DNA from: Acidobacteriota bacterium
GTDB lineage: Bacteria; Acidobacteriota; Vicinamibacteria; Vicinamibacterales; Vicinamibacteraceae
DNA length: 15,668 nucleotides
Assembly (NCBI GenBank): GCA_023418055.1
Contig: JAEZDP010000447.1
Span: 1 to 15,668, forward strand
Direction: 5' to 3'
In this document: one piece after another, positions 14,937 through 15,668 of the stretch
How the letters are laid out: every line of letters begins with the position of its first letter
Numbering within the stretch: position 1 is the first letter of the stretch
Program-made: the position numbers and the translations under genes
The notes under the pieces: generated by a model
What the model was told of the DNA's origin: nothing
Database searches by the model: none
Seen by the model: the letters and a program-made list of their open reading frames with translations, nothing else

Positions 14937-15385
14937 CCCTGCGGTTCAACTGGGGCACCGGCATTGCGTTGGCCTACAGCACGTTTGCGCTGGCGACGAT
15001 CGGCTTCGTCGCGTTTGCGATGACCAAGGACGTGGACCTCGTCAGCCCTGAGTACTACGCGCAGTCGCTCGAACACGATGCGCGAATGGCGGCCGTCGCC
15101 AACGCCGCGGCGCTCGGCTCGGCGCTCGAGGTCGACGTGCGGCCGGACGCACGCGTGGTCCACCTGCGCTGGCCGCCCGATCTGGCCGCGCAGTTGACGG
15201 GCAGTGCCACGTTCTATCGTCCGTCGAGCGCGGCCCTCGACCGCGTGGTTCCGCTGGACCCCGACGCCGAAGGCCGCCAGGTAGTGTCGCTCGAAGGGTT
15301 GCCGTCGGGCCGCTGGCGTCTGCAACTGCGCTGGACGTCGGGCACGACCGACTACTACGTCGAACGCGATCTCGTGACGCCATGA
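14933..15385 (+). CDS. ccoH: cbb3 oxidase assembly protein CcoH (FixH family)
   Basis: This 150-residue protein has an N-terminal membrane anchor (about 8-30) and a periplasmic FixH domain. The family signature DLVSPEYYAQSLEHDARM is at about 35-52. The remainder is beta-rich, ending with SGRWRLQLRWTSGTTDYYVERDLVTP. CcoH is a late assembly factor that associates with the cbb3 core. Its ATG overlaps the ccoG stop (ATGA), and its stop overlaps the next start in the same way. Confidence 0.9.
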   Translation: MTLRFNWGTGIALAYSTFALATIGFVAFAMTKDVDLVSPEYYAQSLEHDARMAAVANAAALGSALEVDVRPDARVVHLRWPPDLAAQLTGSATFYRPSSAALDRVVPLDPDAEGRQVVSLEGLPSGRWRLQLRWTSGTTDYYVERDLVTP

Positions 15386-15668
15386 TGACGATGCTTGCGG
15401 GCCTGGCGCTGGGGGTCGCCGGCAGCCTGCACTGTGTCGCGATGTGCGGGCCGCTCGTGATGCTGGTCGGGGCACGGCGGCCGGGCTCCGGTGCCGGGTC
15501 GACGGGTGCCTGGGCTGGCCGGGCCCTTCGGTACCACGCGGCGCGCGTCCTCGTGTACGCGGTCCTCGGGAGCGTGGCGGGCGTGGGCGGGGCCGCGATT
15601 GCGCGGGCCGGGTTCGGGCGCACTCTGGCGGTGCTTGCCGGCATCGCGCTCCTCGCGCAGGCCGCCGC
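15382..15668 (+). CDS. TauE/SafE-like (UreH/DsbD-type) membrane protein, N-terminal part
   Basis: The frame is open from the ATG at 15382 to the window edge, giving 95 residues, so the C-terminal part is missing. The first membrane helix contains the conserved motif GSLHCVAMCGPLVML (about 14-28), whose His-Cys and Met-Cys-Gly-Pro pattern marks the UreH-like/sulfite exporter TauE/SafE family commonly found at the end of cbb3 clusters. A second hydrophobic stretch (RVLVYAVLGSVAGVGGAA) and the beginning of a third follow. A role in copper or thiol handling for oxidase assembly is likely from the motif and position but unproven. The start overlaps the ccoH stop by 4 bp; the second ATG at 15385 is an alternative. 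Confidence 0.85.
   Translation, partial: MMTMLAGLALGVAGSLHCVAMCGPLVMLVGARRPGSGAGSTGAWAGRALRYHAARVLVYAVLGSVAGVGGAAIARAGFGRTLAVLAGIALLAQAA

Overview
This is a high-GC stretch (roughly two thirds G+C by eye) of a bacterial chromosome, densely coding and without RNA genes, CRISPR arrays or insertion sequences that I can see. The partial MacB/FtsX-type orphan permease at the left edge is the kind of protein that is hugely expanded in Acidobacteriota. Together with the composition and a fused CcoN-CcoO oxidase subunit, it suggests an acidobacterium, perhaps of the Vicinamibacteria/Luteitalea kind. That assignment is inference; no ribosomal marker is present.

Layout. (1) 1-869, minus: N-terminal part of an ADOP-type ABC permease. 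(2) 870-1093: divergent intergenic region with a 7-bp tandem repeat array and a possible leaderless promoter. (3) 1094-5955, plus: MFS transporter, OmpR-family response regulator, overlapping membrane histidine kinase, then a periplasmic HtrA/DegP-type protease with two PDZ domains. This looks like an envelope-stress or efflux locus. (4) 5959-6894, minus: a YihY/BrkB-family membrane protein, convergent with the protease, with a small hairpin over the two stop codons. (5) 6895-7165: intergenic region rich in inverted repeats. (6) 7166-7745, plus: a ribbon-helix-helix antitoxin and MazF/PemK-type toxin pair. (7) 7746-7901: short spacer with three dyads. (8) 7902 to the right edge, plus: a cbb3-type cytochrome oxidase operon in the order ccoI-ccoS-ccoNO-ccoQ-ccoP-ccoG-ccoH-TauE/SafE-like gene. 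Junctions are overlaps of 1-8 bp, apart from one 2-bp gap.

How the genes work together. The oxidase operon holds the catalytic subunits (CcoN and CcoO as one 739-residue polypeptide, CcoQ, CcoP) and the maturation factors: a copper-exporting P-type ATPase (CcoI), the small CcoS, the iron-sulfur membrane protein CcoG and CcoH. This is enough to load copper and assemble a high-affinity terminal oxidase for low-oxygen respiration. Two departures from the textbook enzyme stand out: the CcoN-CcoO fusion, and a CcoP with only one heme c site, so the complex would carry two rather than three c-type hemes. The two-component system probably controls its neighbours; a PhoB-box-like direct repeat lies just upstream of the protease gene.

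I found no convincing evidence of a wholly new system. The most useful leads are the oxidase architecture and several candidate regulatory hairpins in the intergenic regions.
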